Shown: piece by piece, positions 32,780 to 44,339 of the stretch
Layout: the number at the start of each line of letters is the position of its first letter
Position numbering within the stretch: position 1 is the stretch's first letter
Assembly: GCA_963920705.1 (NCBI GenBank)
Contig: OY987225.1
Location: 18,307,492 to 18,371,491 of the forward strand
DNA from: Odiellus spinosus
Taxonomy: Eukaryota; Arthropoda; Arachnida; Opiliones; Phalangiidae
Reading direction: 5' to 3'
Length of the DNA: 64,000 bases
Notes under the pieces: generated by a model
What the model was told of the DNA's origin: nothing
Databases searched by the model: none
What the model saw: only the letters and a program-made list of their open reading frames with translations
Program-made: the position numbers and the translations under genes

Positions 32780-33285
32780 AGCCGTATACCATAGCCTCCT
32801 CGATCATGTGGATTTATTTGGGAGTCATAGATACATTGGCTTCCCCTATTAACAAGTATATTTTAAATGGTAGACAACAGTTCTTTTTCGTCGGTGTAAT
32901 CTAATAGGCGATTGGTTCACTATGTTTTTAGAATTTGGAGTTAACACAACCAAATGGTGCCAGCCCTCTACGGTCTTACTGTAGGTTTACGAGTACTCTT
33001 TAACGTTAGACGAATAAATTCTTCTTAGTACTGTAGAGAGTGAGCATCGAAAACTAGATCTCAAATGGATACTTAATAGGGCCCCTGGTTTGGGCAGAAA
33101 CTCTTAACGAGGAACATTAACTTGTGGCGAAATCCAGCAAGTAGGGTATTAAGAAAAATAATTTAACGTAACGTCGGAGATATTTGTCCGCTTTAATTCT
33201 ATCGTTCATAATAATTCGAACTGGTCATATCGGTTATTTGCCCTGAACGCAGTCAAAACGCGTGTTTAATTGTTCGCTAGAAATC
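32780..33285. other. Spacer between MITE clusters
   Basis: Contains CATAGCCTCCTCGATCA at about 32804, a one-sided copy of the 25382 palindrome end. No gene seen. Confidence 0.5.
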
Positions 33286-33857
33286 GCTGGAAACAGCGTT
33301 GCCAGACGTACTATAATTATAGTACATTTCGATAATTTCAAGAAAAATTTCTGGGCGTACTATAATTTCAACGGCGTACTATATAGTACGCTTTTTGCGA
33401 TAATTTGTGCATTTTTCCGATAACTGTGCGATAATTTTTAAATGGTAGATTTTATATCGAAAACTTTAATTTTAGTCAACTTTGTACTTCGTCACATGGC
33501 CCACTCTTAGTATTACTCCCCTTTTAGGGATCCACAGCCTACTGCTTTTGTATTTCCGTAGAGGCAAAGCGTGTGATAGGCTAGCCCGAGAGCTCCGAGT
33601 TGCCTTGGCAATAGGGATATAAGTTGTGTTTTAACTGCCGCTAGGTTCCCCGCGTGCCACTACCAGTGAAGTTTAGGCTGCTCAAGAGTTTGTTCATAAC
33701 AAAATAGCATTTTCGTGGGCGACGTCATATATATTTGCATTTGAATTCAAAATTCGCGCCAAAAATATAGTGTACTATAATTTTCTAGAAAAATCGATAA
33801 TTTTTGGAACCAGATACTATAAATTTAGACTTTTGTTCTGGCAACGCTGGCTGGAAA
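33286..33857 (+). mobile_element. hAT MITE-2, copy 2 (556 bp)
   Basis: 33294-33849 is nearly identical to 30503-31058, same orientation and same length. GCTGGAAA at 33286-33293 and 33850-33857 is an exact 8-bp duplication. Confidence 0.95.
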
Positions 33858-36360
33858 TCTGTTGACGGTATGATGAAAAGAAAAATCGGATCGGATTTGT
33901 TGTCGCATTTCGTGGTGTTTAGTTGTTGAAATTAAGTTTAATTAAAGGCGTTAACAATGTATAAACCCACCAGCAAATGTTTTCGGTAAGTTTTTATCTC
34001 TATTTATTGTTTAAATATGAAAATTTAAGTTGAATGGGTCTTACGATGAGAGTAAGCTTAACAATGGCCCAAAGGTGGCATGGCATCGCTAACATAAAAG
34101 CTGCCAAATATTTTGCATGAGAGTTAGTGTAAATTATAATTATAATACAATTGCCAACTACAAAAAATACAAATGCAAGGAATGCCTGAATATGCTATTA
34201 TTCAGAAATCTGTAATGAACGAGAGGGGAAAATGTCCGAAAATTTAAAATATGGGAAGCCTCGTATAACTATAGCCATGTAGCTTACGGCCTCGATGCCC
34301 TTCAATTCGGCCTTATTTTATTAGGGTAGGCCAAAATGGAGACTCCGACGGGAAAATAATTTTATGGAGATTTTGGTAGTATATAGAAAATGGCCTGTAC
34401 GACACGTGATCGATGTGACGAAAGCAATGGTGGGCAAGAGCCGCAAGAAGCTGAATATTTCTAGTGGAGGAGTAAATGATTATATTATAAGGATGAGCTG
34501 GAATCGGGAATGGCCTATCATTGGATGAACGTGTCCGGCTGTCCGCTTCTATTTTAGTTCGTGGGGGTCAGTTACTTGTGCCATTTTACTATACCAAAAC
34601 ACAGTGAGTAAATTAAGACAATCTTTCGGATATCAGTTTTAATTTTTAATGCAGATTGAAATTAGGCTATTTGTATTTTGTAACTTAGCTAATCGCGTAT
34701 AATAATAGGACTATATCTTGAGGTAGCGTACGATCAAATACAACTTAGCTCAAACCGGATGTTAGGGCTAAAGTTAAGCTTAACGCGCGGGAAAAATGTA
34801 TAGGTAACGTGAATTCTCATGTTGATTGCCGTCTTTAGTTTTACAGTGTTTAGGTATTTCAAGTTCAAATTTAATCGTTTTTATATTGTTCCTGTAATTC
34901 ACTTATTTTAACCTAAAACGAGGTAATTGTAAATGCGTGGGCTCGGATTTCATGTCGAGTGAATTCGATTTAAAATATCTGTTTCTATTTCATCTGGCCG
35001 TAAGTGATTACAAATTTAAGTGTTTCAAACTTTGCTTTATTGGATATAATTTTGAGATAAGAATAATTACGCGAAATTTTAATCCATTTATTCACAAATT
35101 TTCCTGTTATCTAAAACCTTTAAATATAGTTTTATCTTTAGCAAAAAATTGACAAAATTACAAAAATAAGTCCTGGTTCTAGGTATTAGTTATATAAATT
35201 TGAATTTGAACGATTTCAACTCGGTTGTTGGGTTATTATTTATTTAGAACCGTAAATTGCGTGGATTTTTACTACGACCTTATATTTACTATTTTAAGAT
35301 TTGTGATTTTATATTTCTAAATTAAATTAAATTATGCTCAACTTGAGACGAGAGTAGCTATCGGGAAACGGCAATTACATTTGCTATCAAATTTCAAAAA
35401 GTAGATCACCTAGGAAGTGGTTGAGACCCTTATTAATATTCGAATTTATTCTATTGGCATGGTTGCCACAGGTCAGGGAAAAGTCAGGGAATTTGAAAAT
35501 GAATAAAAAAAGGCAGGTAATTTTAAGATATTTTGAAAAATCAGGGAATTTAAAGATCTTTCAAGAAGCTAGGAAATTGCAATCATTATCTGCGGAAAAG
35601 ATTCGAAGCTGACCATGTCAGTTGTATAGTTTAGAACAAAGATACGCGAGCAAGAAGTTTGACGACCGCAATTATATATAACATAAAAGGTTAAAAATTG
35701 GGTAGTATTAGCTGAAACGGTCAGGGAAAAGCGTTGGAAATGGTCAGGGAAAAATCAAGGAATTTGAATCTGAAAAAACTGTGGCAACCGTGCGTAAAGA
35801 CCTCAGGTGACCCCGAAATATATATATATATATATAGCCAATAAAAATCTACACAAAGAATAATCATTTTTGTCTGGGTTTTGGTGGTCCTAATTCTGTG
35901 GTCGATCTGGCGACAAGGTGTCATTAAAAAATGCATGTAAAACAATAGAAGTGACATACTTATAGAAGATAAGCTATAATCTTATGGTACAACTTTAATC
36001 AAGAAATTCATATAGTATAACGTTCCGGCCTAAGTTGGATGGTATCAATTGCAGGGCTAAGATACTAAGTTACTATTTCCACTAAAAGCTCGACTAAAAG
36101 TTATTATTTTAGAAAAAGGTTACTATTTTCGTAATTAGACAAGTTAACTATATTTTTTACATCATTCTCGTGGTTTCCATGTGAAACTTGAGCGGAATAA
36201 TATATTTTCTAGCATAATTTGTTTCCCGATGCCACTTACATTTAACGTTGAGTATTACCGAGAATAAATTTTAACTGAAAAATCACTACATTTTGGGCGG
36301 AACTTCTCATTAGCCTTGCCAGAAAAATTGGATGTATAGTGGGTTGCATTCTAAACACCA
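33858..36360. other. Gene-poor AT-rich region
   Basis: About 35460-35790 is a repeat with GGTTGCCACAG/CTGTGGCAACC ends and internal GGTCAGGGAAAAGTCAGGGA motifs, probably a non-autonomous DNA transposon without an obvious target duplication. (TA)n lies at about 35819-35837. I found no coding exon. Confidence 0.45.
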
Positions 36361-36937
36361 TGCTGCGATTATTCTAGGCCTTGGAATCGATTTAATCCGT
36401 TTCAGAAGGTTTCGCGGGAGTCGTGCGAACGAGAAACCATCTTTTCTCGAATCGATTTGATTCGATTTGTCGAAACCGCTTCAGGAACCAGTTTCGCACC
36501 GATTCGGTTTCAACAACCGATAGATGAAGCTACGATCAATCGATTTATGAAAATAATGCGTGAACACGTGACGCTTAAAACGATTACTAGTGATTTGAAT
36601 ATCGGTTTGATTTTACTGTAGCTACGGTCACTTCTTAATCGGTTTGAAACGGTAAAATCAAACCAATATTCAAATCGCCATGAATCGTTTTAAGCGGCAT
36701 CTGTTCACGCATTATCTTTATAAATCAATTTATTGTAGCTTCATCTATCGATTTCTGAAACCGAATCGCTATGAAACTGGTTATGGAAGCGGTTTCGAGA
36801 AATCGAATCAAATCGATTCGAGAAAAGACAGTTTCCTGTTCACACGACTCTAGCGAAACGGTTTAAATCGATTCCAAGAACTAGCATGAACGGGGGTTGT
36901 TTCAATCCGATTAAGAAATGCTAGTGTGACCGAAGCT
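36361..36937. repeat. Family-X repeat, head-to-head double copy
   Basis: The left part (about 36361-36612) is an inverted version of the right part (about 36619-36880). An extra terminal segment ending CTAGTGTGACCGAAGCT follows. The same internal blocks occur at 28668-28937. Confidence 0.6.
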
Positions 36938-37083
36938 AAAGTCAATATATATTATTTCAATTCTAGGATTAAACCGTCCCTGTTTATTAAATTTATTTTA
37001 TAAAATTTGCGCAAAAAGGCTCATTTTTGTTACTATTTATTTACTTTTTGGTTACTATTTTCACTAAAATTAAGGCAAACTTT

Positions 37084-37335
37084 AGCTACGAACCGATTTT
37101 CAAATCGCCAAGAATTGTTTTAAGCGTCATGCGTTCACACATCGTTATAAATCGATTTATTGTAACTTCATCTATCGGTTGATGAAACCTAATCGGTATG
37201 AAATTGGTTCCCGAAGCAGTTTCGAGAAATCGAATCAAATCGATTAGAGAAAAGACGGTTATCCGTTCACACGACTCTAGAGAAACGTTTTGAAACGGTT
37301 TAAATCGAATCCAAGGCCTAGTATGAACGCAGCTT
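37084..37335. repeat. Family-X repeat, copy with left-end deletion
   Basis: It begins AGCTACGAACCGATTTTC, lacking part of the usual left end, and ends GTATGAACGCAGCT. The interior is closely similar to 57869-58174. Confidence 0.65.
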
Positions 37336-37356
37336 TTGAGTATCAACCCTGCAATT

Positions 37357-37660
37357 GGCATTCCTGCCACTATATCTAGCTGACGACATTTCGTTTTGGT
37401 TTACCTTCATTAATCTGATTCTTCGTTCCATAATTTGATTACCTATTCTAAATCTGAATTTCGTTATTTTTTATTGGAAAACAGGTTGCCTGATTCTTAG
37501 CCACAGCTAATCCGGATAATACGCCTGAACTATCTACAGTTTTACTTTGCTTCAATATACATCATTTTTCTACGTCCTGGTTAATTGGATATATACGCCC
37601 GTGCAACGAGAACTTCCAGATCTTCGCGGGTAAGCTAGAGTTTTAGACCTAAAGGTCAAA
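37357..37660. repeat. Diverged noncoding duplication, copy 1
   Basis: Shares an ordered series of blocks with 39441-39775: CATTCCTGCCACTA, TCTTCGTTCCATAATTTG, AACAGGTTGCC, CTAATCCGGAT, CTAC-GTTTTACTTTG, GAACTTCCAGA. No ORF spans it; ends are unclear. Confidence 0.65.
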
Positions 37661-38389
37661 TTTGTTTTCTCTAGTGCTCTCAACTGCGGCCACAGATAGT
37701 AGTCAACAGATAAAACCGTTATTTATTTTAACTGGTTCTAAATTGGATAAACGGGATCTTTTAATCTAACCCCGAGAAAACGATATTCGAAGTAAAGTTC
37801 TTTACATAATGTTTTTATCCATCTTTTAACCGCGCCTTCTACACCAGCCAACCGGGAAACGCTTTTTAAATGAATACTCGCTTAAAGAATGAAATAGAGC
37901 TATTGTAATTGCGCATTATTTCGCAATTAGAATTAAATTTACAGTTATCTGTTTGAGTTTCGGTTAACCATTGGATATCTGCTCTAAAACTAATAATTCG
38001 GATATATAAAAATCAGGTAAAGAGATTGAATAGACAAATGGCCGGCTAATCTGTTTTTATCTGTTAACTTATTCGCGCATTACTGAATACGCGAAACGTA
38101 TAAGAGTTTGTCCTAAATATATAACAGTTGGTAGCACTGGATTTCTTAGTGACTCTGGAGCTTAAATTTAACGTCGGCAGCGACGAAATATATCCTACTT
38201 TTGGGGCTCATAGACCTAGATATAAACTTGGCATTAAATTAACGTAAATTAAATTTAAAATTAATACGAGCCTCTTGGGATTAGTGATAAGGTACTTGTA
38301 GAGTCACCTTTTTCTGTTTTAGTTTTATGTAGGGCTTCCCTCTAATTGTTTTATCAATGGCAGTCTTGAGGATATATATTTTTTAAGGT

Positions 38390-39000
38390 TCAATATAAAA
38401 GTTCATTCTCGCCCTTTCTCATCAAGATTTTCAACCGTCGCTGGATTCTTCAGTGGTCTTTTTGCCGAATAGGTTAATTCCTATTTTCGGTCAGGCGTAG
38501 AACTGTTTAACCGTGGTTTGGGGGTTCGTCCACTAATGGCAGGCGAAGAGTCCGCCGTTTTTGGGCGAAGCGCGGTCGAGGCTAGCTTCCTTGTAATGTT
38601 TCGTGTTCTCAAGGTGACTGCCGCGGGGGATCCGAGAGAAAGGGCGCAACGCTTGAGTTCAATCGATTGCGTGGGAGATTGTACACCTCGAGACTGCCCT
38701 AAGTAGGCCCGCTCATTAGGATACCAAACTAGGGTCGCGACGCGTTGGTCACGGATGACTTGAGCGAGCGGTATCATTTTCTTTTCCAAGTGCTTAATTC
38801 TAGTTCTTCGTGGGACTTAAAAATAACCCCCAAATTGGTCGGGTTTTTTTACTTCCGAGGTCGAGTAGCGTCCCTAACGTGGACGTTGCTCGTAGCGATA
38901 ATTCTAACAATCACCGTCAAATTTGACTTTATGTTGAGGGAACTCGGAAGGTTTTTTTGGCTTCAATAATTAAGTTTACTAACTACACCCTAGATTTAAG
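38390..39000 (+). other. GC-rich island with TATA-like box, unassigned
   Basis: AATATAAAAG at about 38392 is followed by a 500-bp stretch richer in GC and CpG than its neighbours, with TTTGGGGGTTCGTCC at about 38517. The layout could be a promoter with 5' exon or a degraded LTR with primer site. I found no second LTR, splice partner or protein match. Confidence 0.25.
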
Positions 39001-39440
39001 CTTACCAGGCGGCACTACCCAGGTCGCGGTTAGCCCCTTTCGCCTGCATACGTTAGGGTTAATGTGTAAAGTTGACTAACCCTTGAACTCGTGGTCACAT
39101 AATTATGACGGCGGGGTCGAGTAATTAACTAATTCATTTTCGGGGTTAAACGCGTAGATTCGCGCTCAAAATAATCACTATACAAGATATGAAGAAAATG
39201 GACCGTATATCATAGTTTGAAAGGTTGGTATTACATTGTTAATTTTCGTTTTGTTAATTTTCACGTTTTTATCGCTTATCTAATGATGCTTTTATTCTAG
39301 GCTTGTTTTTCTTATTAATTTGAGTTTTCGGGGCTGAAAATAGGAAGATCATCTTCAATTCAAATAAGTTCAAGATTTCACCACGTCCAAAGGTATAAGC
39401 TTCCTGGTATAACTTAAAGGGAGTATAACAATATGGCCCA

Positions 39441-39775
39441 AGTTGTCATTCCTGCCACTACGTCTAGCAAATGTTCACTAAAATCGGTGCTATATATCAG
39501 CAACCGTTAGCAGGCGAATTTCTATATTTGGTTAAATTATACTCCCTTTAATCTGAGTCTTCGTTCCATAATTTGCTTAACTGAAATTTCAAATATAAAC
39601 AGGTTGCCAAGCATTGGTTCCTGAAAGCCCCACTAATCCGGATGATTTGCCTGATTAATCTACTGTTTTACTTTGATTCAATGATCATCATGTTTCCACG
39701 CCATGGCTATATTTAAAGATGATCCTTTAATTCAAGAACTTCCAGACCTTTGTGGGTATTTAACCTAGAATTTTT
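39441..39775. repeat. Diverged noncoding duplication, copy 2
   Basis: Counterpart of 37357-37660 in the same orientation, with insertions (for example the stretch with GTGCTATATATCAGC). Spacing between copies is about 2.1 kb. Confidence 0.65.
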
Positions 39776-40286
39776 TAACTATAGAAATATAAGCCGAGTT
39801 CACTCTAGGGACTTTGCAACCATTTTTAAACGTTTTGGAAAGGTCGAACAAAGAAATTTCCGGTTCACCCATGAATATCTTTCATCAATTAATACAATTA
39901 AAGGGTCACACGCGATTAAATAAAATAAAAAACGACTTCTTATGCTCAAAAGATAGATAGAAAAATACTAGGGTAAGGTCGCCTATTTCTGAAGAAATCC
40001 GAGATCTCGATTTCTATGGAATTTTTAGCGACGAGGTTAAGTATCTAATATCAAGTTTGAATAGTTGCGAACCCGTTGCACTAGTTTTCATCATTCCATG
40101 ACGCGTACTTTTAACGCAAACGCGGTTTTAAAGACGACAGTACCGGCTTTTATTTCTGAACGAACGATTCTAATTCTGAACGCCCCGTTTCCAATTCTGA
40201 ACACCCCCTGCTTCTAAATCTGAACTATCTTATAACCTACAAAACAAATAAAAAAATCCCAAATTTGCAAAAGGAAACATTTGTGC

Positions 40287-42250
40287 AGTCGCCAGCTCAG
40301 TTTTAGTTCCAAATGAAGAAATTCATTTTTTGGCAAGGCAAGCTCTATGGCTTCCCTTTCATTCAATTTTTTCGCTTGTTTTGATAGTGCTTAGAATTTG
40401 CATCACGTTGATTTTGTAGCTTAGACGGTTCTCTTTAAGAATTTAGCAACAATTCAATCCTAGCCTTTAACGATTAGTCGCCAGCTCAGTTTTAGTTAAA
40501 AATGAAGAAATTAATTTTTTGGCAAGTCACACTAGGATCTTCATTTACCCTTTAAAACAATTTTTTTCGATCTTTTTGATGGTGCTTAGAATTTGCACCA
40601 TGCTGATTTTGTAGCGTAGACGGTTCTCTTTATGAATTTAGCCACGATTCAATCCTAGCCTTTAACGATAAGTCGCCAGCTCAGTTTTAGTTCCAAATGA
40701 ACAAATTAATTTTTTTTCAAGGCACCCTTGGCTCTATAGCTTCTCTTTAAATAATTTTTTTTCGCTCGTTTTGATGTGGCTTAGAATTTGCACCACGCGG
40801 ATTTTGTAGCTTAGACAGTTCTCTTTATGAATTTAGCCACGATTAAATCCTAGCCTTTAACGATAAGTCGCCAGCTCAGTTTTAGTTAAAAATGAAGAAA
40901 TTAATTTTTTGGCAAGTCACACTAGGCTCTTCATTTACCCTTTAAATCAATTTTTTTCGATCTTTTTGATGGGGCTTAGAATTTGCACCATGCTGATTTT
41001 GTAGCTTCGACGGTACTCTTTAAGAATTTAGCCACTATTCAATCCTAGCCTTTAACGATAAGTCGCCTGCTCGGTTTTAGTTCCAAATGAAGAAATTTAT
41101 TTTTTTGGCAAGGCACACTAGGCTGTATGGCTTCCCTTTAAATATTTTTTTCACTCGTTTTTATGGTGCTCAGAATTTGCACCACGCTGATTTTATAGCT
41201 TAGACGGTTCTCTTTAAGAATTTAGCCACTATTCAATCCTATTCTTTAACGATAAGTCGCCAGCTCAGTTTTAGTTAAAAATGAAGAAATTAATTTTTTG
41301 GCAAGTCACACTAGGCTCTTCATTTACCCTTTAAAACAATTTTTTTCGATCTTTTTGATGGTGCTTAGAATTTGCACCATGCTGATTTTGTAGCGTAGAC
41401 GGTTCTCTTTATGAATTTAGCCACGATTCAATCCTAGCCTTTAACTATAAGTCGCCAGCTCAGTTTTAGTTCCAAATGAACAAATTAATTTTTTTTCAAG
41501 GCACCCTTGGCTCTATAGCTTCTCTTTAAATAAATTTTTTTCGCTCGTTTTGATGTGGCTTAGAATTTGCACCACGCGGATTTTGTAGCTTAGACAGTTC
41601 TCTTTAAGAACTTAGCCACTATTCAATCCTAGCCTTTAACGATAAGTCGCCAGATCAGTTTTAGTTCCAAATGAAGAAATTAATTTTTTGGCAGGTCACA
41701 CTAGGCTCTTCATTTACCCTTTAAATCAGTCTTTTTCGATCTTTTTGATGGGGCTTAGAATTTGCACCATGCTGATTTTATAGCTTTGACGGTTCTCTTT
41801 CAGAATTTAGCCACTATTCAATCCTAGCCTTTAACGATACGTCGCCAGCTCAGTTTTAGTTAAAAATGAAGAAATTAATTTTTTGGCAAGTCACACTAGG
41901 ATCTTCATTTACCCTTTAAAAAATTTTTTTTCGATCTTTTTGATGGGGCTTAGAATTTGCAACATGCTGATTTTGTAGCTTCGACGGTACTCTTTAAGAA
42001 TTTAGCCACGGTTTAATCCTAGCCTTTAACGTTAAGTCGCCAGCTCGGTTTTAGTTCCAAATGAAGAAATTTATTTTTTTAGCAAGGCACACTAGGCTGT
42101 ATGGCTTCCCTTTTAAATATTTTTTTCACTCGTTTTGATGGGGCTTAGAATTTGCACCACGCTGATTTTATAGCTTTGACGGTTCTCTTTCAGAATTTAG
42201 CCACTATTCAATCCTAGCCTTTAACGATAAGTCGCCAGCTCAGTTTTAGT
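40287..42250 (+). repeat. 195-bp satellite array with higher-order period
   Basis: AGTCGCCAGCTCAGTTTTAG or close variants starts monomers at 40287, 40476, 40671, 40866, 41061, 41255, 41450, 41645, 41840, 42035 and 42230, giving about ten monomers of 194-195 bp (the first is 189). Monomers differ after the start (TTCCAAATGAAG versus TTAAAAATGAAG types). Variants at 40476, 40671 and 40866 recur 779 bp later at 41255, 41450 and 41645, a four-monomer higher-order repeat. The array stops in a T run at 42250. Confidence 0.95.
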
Positions 42251-43777
42251 TTTTTTTTTTGCTCTTTTATCGGGAAAGTCTCTGTCGAGCAACTTCTGGT
42301 TTGACTTCAATTATTAGCCGTTCAATTATCAAATGAAATAACAATGAATACAGAAGTTAATAATTATATCAAGAAGTGTACTACTTCATTGAATTTTCAA
42401 CTTTCACCATGTATTCCATCAAATTTCTTGAGCAGACGAAAGCACTTTTTGCATTGACCAATGAGAGAGAGGAAATGTTGAAAATAGTTCTTTAAGATCA
42501 CGTGGGGCGCCCGTCATACTCGCGCGTCACAGTCTCACAGATGCCATAGTAAACAAGTAAAATGGCGCCCGCGCGTCGCCCGAGACTGAAGGTTTTACGA
42601 TTACCGGATATAAACAATTATATTTTGTAATCCTACATAAATAATCGAATTTTAGTCGCAAATTACATTTTAACCTTTCTCAGTTTCACATTATAAGTTT
42701 TAAATTCAATTTAATACCACGTATTTGTTAGTCCAAAGTCTTTAAGCTCGAATTGGTCTAAGCCTTGGTTAGTTCAGTTGGTGGAAACTTGGATATTAAA
42801 CTATCGCTCTAGACTCCGACGCCGCCCATTACGGCCCGGCTCCTGGCCCGGCGCTACGTTCAACAATATTTTTGGCGCGGCCGCGGTATGGAAAAATCTC
42901 GGCGAGCCGCAGCCGAAACATGGTCATGCCGCTGCCGGGTTTTTTTTTTTTTTTTTTTTCACGGCGTCTGAGTCTATATCGCTCGCAACTTGATCCATTA
43001 ACGGTTACTTAAATAAACCGAGCTCAATTTTAAATTGCGGCTCACCTTCTGTCTCTGCCAAAACAACAATATACAGTGTGATCTTTATTTAAAACCTTCA
43101 GTAACAAAACAAATTCAGCGTGACAACTGTGATTTTATGTTTAACGCATCGACTCAAACAAATGCGGTAATTATTAAAAATATAATTGACACTAATGATT
43201 CATCTACGGATTTTATTTTTGCAAAAATAATCTACTTAATTAAATTTATCGAAAATATTATGCCTATGCCTAGTTTTGATTTGACATCCTCCATAATCTC
43301 CATAAAACAAGTTTTAGAGGAACTGGTTTTTTGGCGCAGTGCCACTCTTTCTCTATGTACCAAGTGAAGCGGCCGTCCAAATCACGTGGGCTTCAAAACC
43401 GCGTTACATTAATATTCGCCTCCGCGCCTAGGGGGGGAGAGCAATGAAAATTTGATGGAGCGGGAAAATTCAAAGCAATACACTTCTTGTTATAATTATT
43501 AATTTCTGATGAATACTGATCATTGATATGTGAAAGAACTTAGTTGTAAAATGAAACAAGATGGTTGGTATCACCACGTAGTTACGCGACGTGACGACTT
43601 GTTTTCTCGGGCATAGTTAAGTTGTTATTTAAAACCGCGGCCAAAGTTACAAGTTGGGCATCACCCACCCGTATACCCACAAAGACTGGTCACTGTTAAA
43701 CCTCCGCGTGAACTAGTACACTCAGGGAGGTAAAAATTCTTTAGTTTCCACTTAACCTTCCCTGTATTGACGAAATC
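42251..43777. other. Region between satellite and copia element
   Basis: Contains a GC-rich block at 42770-42940 ending in about 20 T, whose start resembles a tRNA A box (TAGTTCAGTTGGTGG); it might be a decayed SINE. An open frame at 43035-43367 (110 codons) shows no recognisable domain and I do not call it a gene. Confidence 0.35.
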
Positions 43778-43782
43778 TAAAT

Positions 43783-44020
43783 TGTTAGGAGTTGATACAG
43801 AAATTGACATTTAAATTTGGTGTCACTATCTCGAACTTACAAACAGTGGAGACACCTATATATGTAAAAGATCATTTTAACTATCTAAGACGTAGTTTTT
43901 AGCGAGAGCTTCTCTCTCGTAGTCTCACTCGCGAATAAAATGTAAACAAAGCAAGTTGTCATTAAATCGTCATACACATTCAAATGAATATTTTTTATTG
44001 AAGCGCATTCAAATCTAACA
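43783..44020 (+). repeat. Copia 5' LTR (238 bp)
   Basis: Identical to the 3' LTR except for a 6-bp indel (TAAGAC region near 43885), so insertion is recent. It contains TATATATG near 43857 as a possible TATA box and AATAAAATG near 43936. Confidence 0.97.
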
Positions 44021-44034
44021 GGTTATGGGCCCAG
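44021..44034 (+). promoter_or_regulatory. Copia primer-binding site (half tRNA-iMet)
   Basis: GGTTATGGGCCCAG abuts the 5' LTR and is complementary to the anticodon-arm sequence CTGGGCCCATAACC of initiator tRNA-Met. Priming would use a cleaved tRNA, as known for Drosophila copia. Confidence 0.85.
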
Positions 44035-44339
44035 CACGCTTCCACTGCGCTACGAAAGTAAGAAGGAAAAATATTTAATTCTTTGAATGTAAACATTTGG
44101 TGAAAAATGAGACAAGGTTTAACAAAGACTGACAAGTGAAGTAGGGTCAATCTCAGATAAACAAAGAAGCCGCGAGCATTAATAACAAGGACATGTGATG
44201 AGTCCGAACGAGTTTAGATAAATCTTTGTGAACAAAACTAAAAAGTAAGCCGATCGTATAAAGAAGAAACGATATTCCATCGAAGTAAACCAAAGGGTGT
44301 ACCTTTATGTACGGCTATAAATAAACCTGTAAAGTCAAA

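Noticed and set aside
38517-38532. TTTGGGGGTTCGTCC as a retroviral-type primer site
   Set aside because: No paired LTR, no target duplication and no gag-pol follow, so the match alone is not enough.
38481-38789. 102-codon minus-strand frame in the GC-rich island
   Set aside because: Composition effect of local GC content; no domain and no related sequence in the window.
42770-42960. tRNA-derived SINE beginning TAGTTCAGTTGGTGG
   Set aside because: A-box-like start and T-rich end, but no B box at the right distance and no second copy seen.
43035-43367. 110-codon plus-strand frame
   Set aside because: No recognisable domain, low-complexity flanks with a T run, and no start or splice context to support it.
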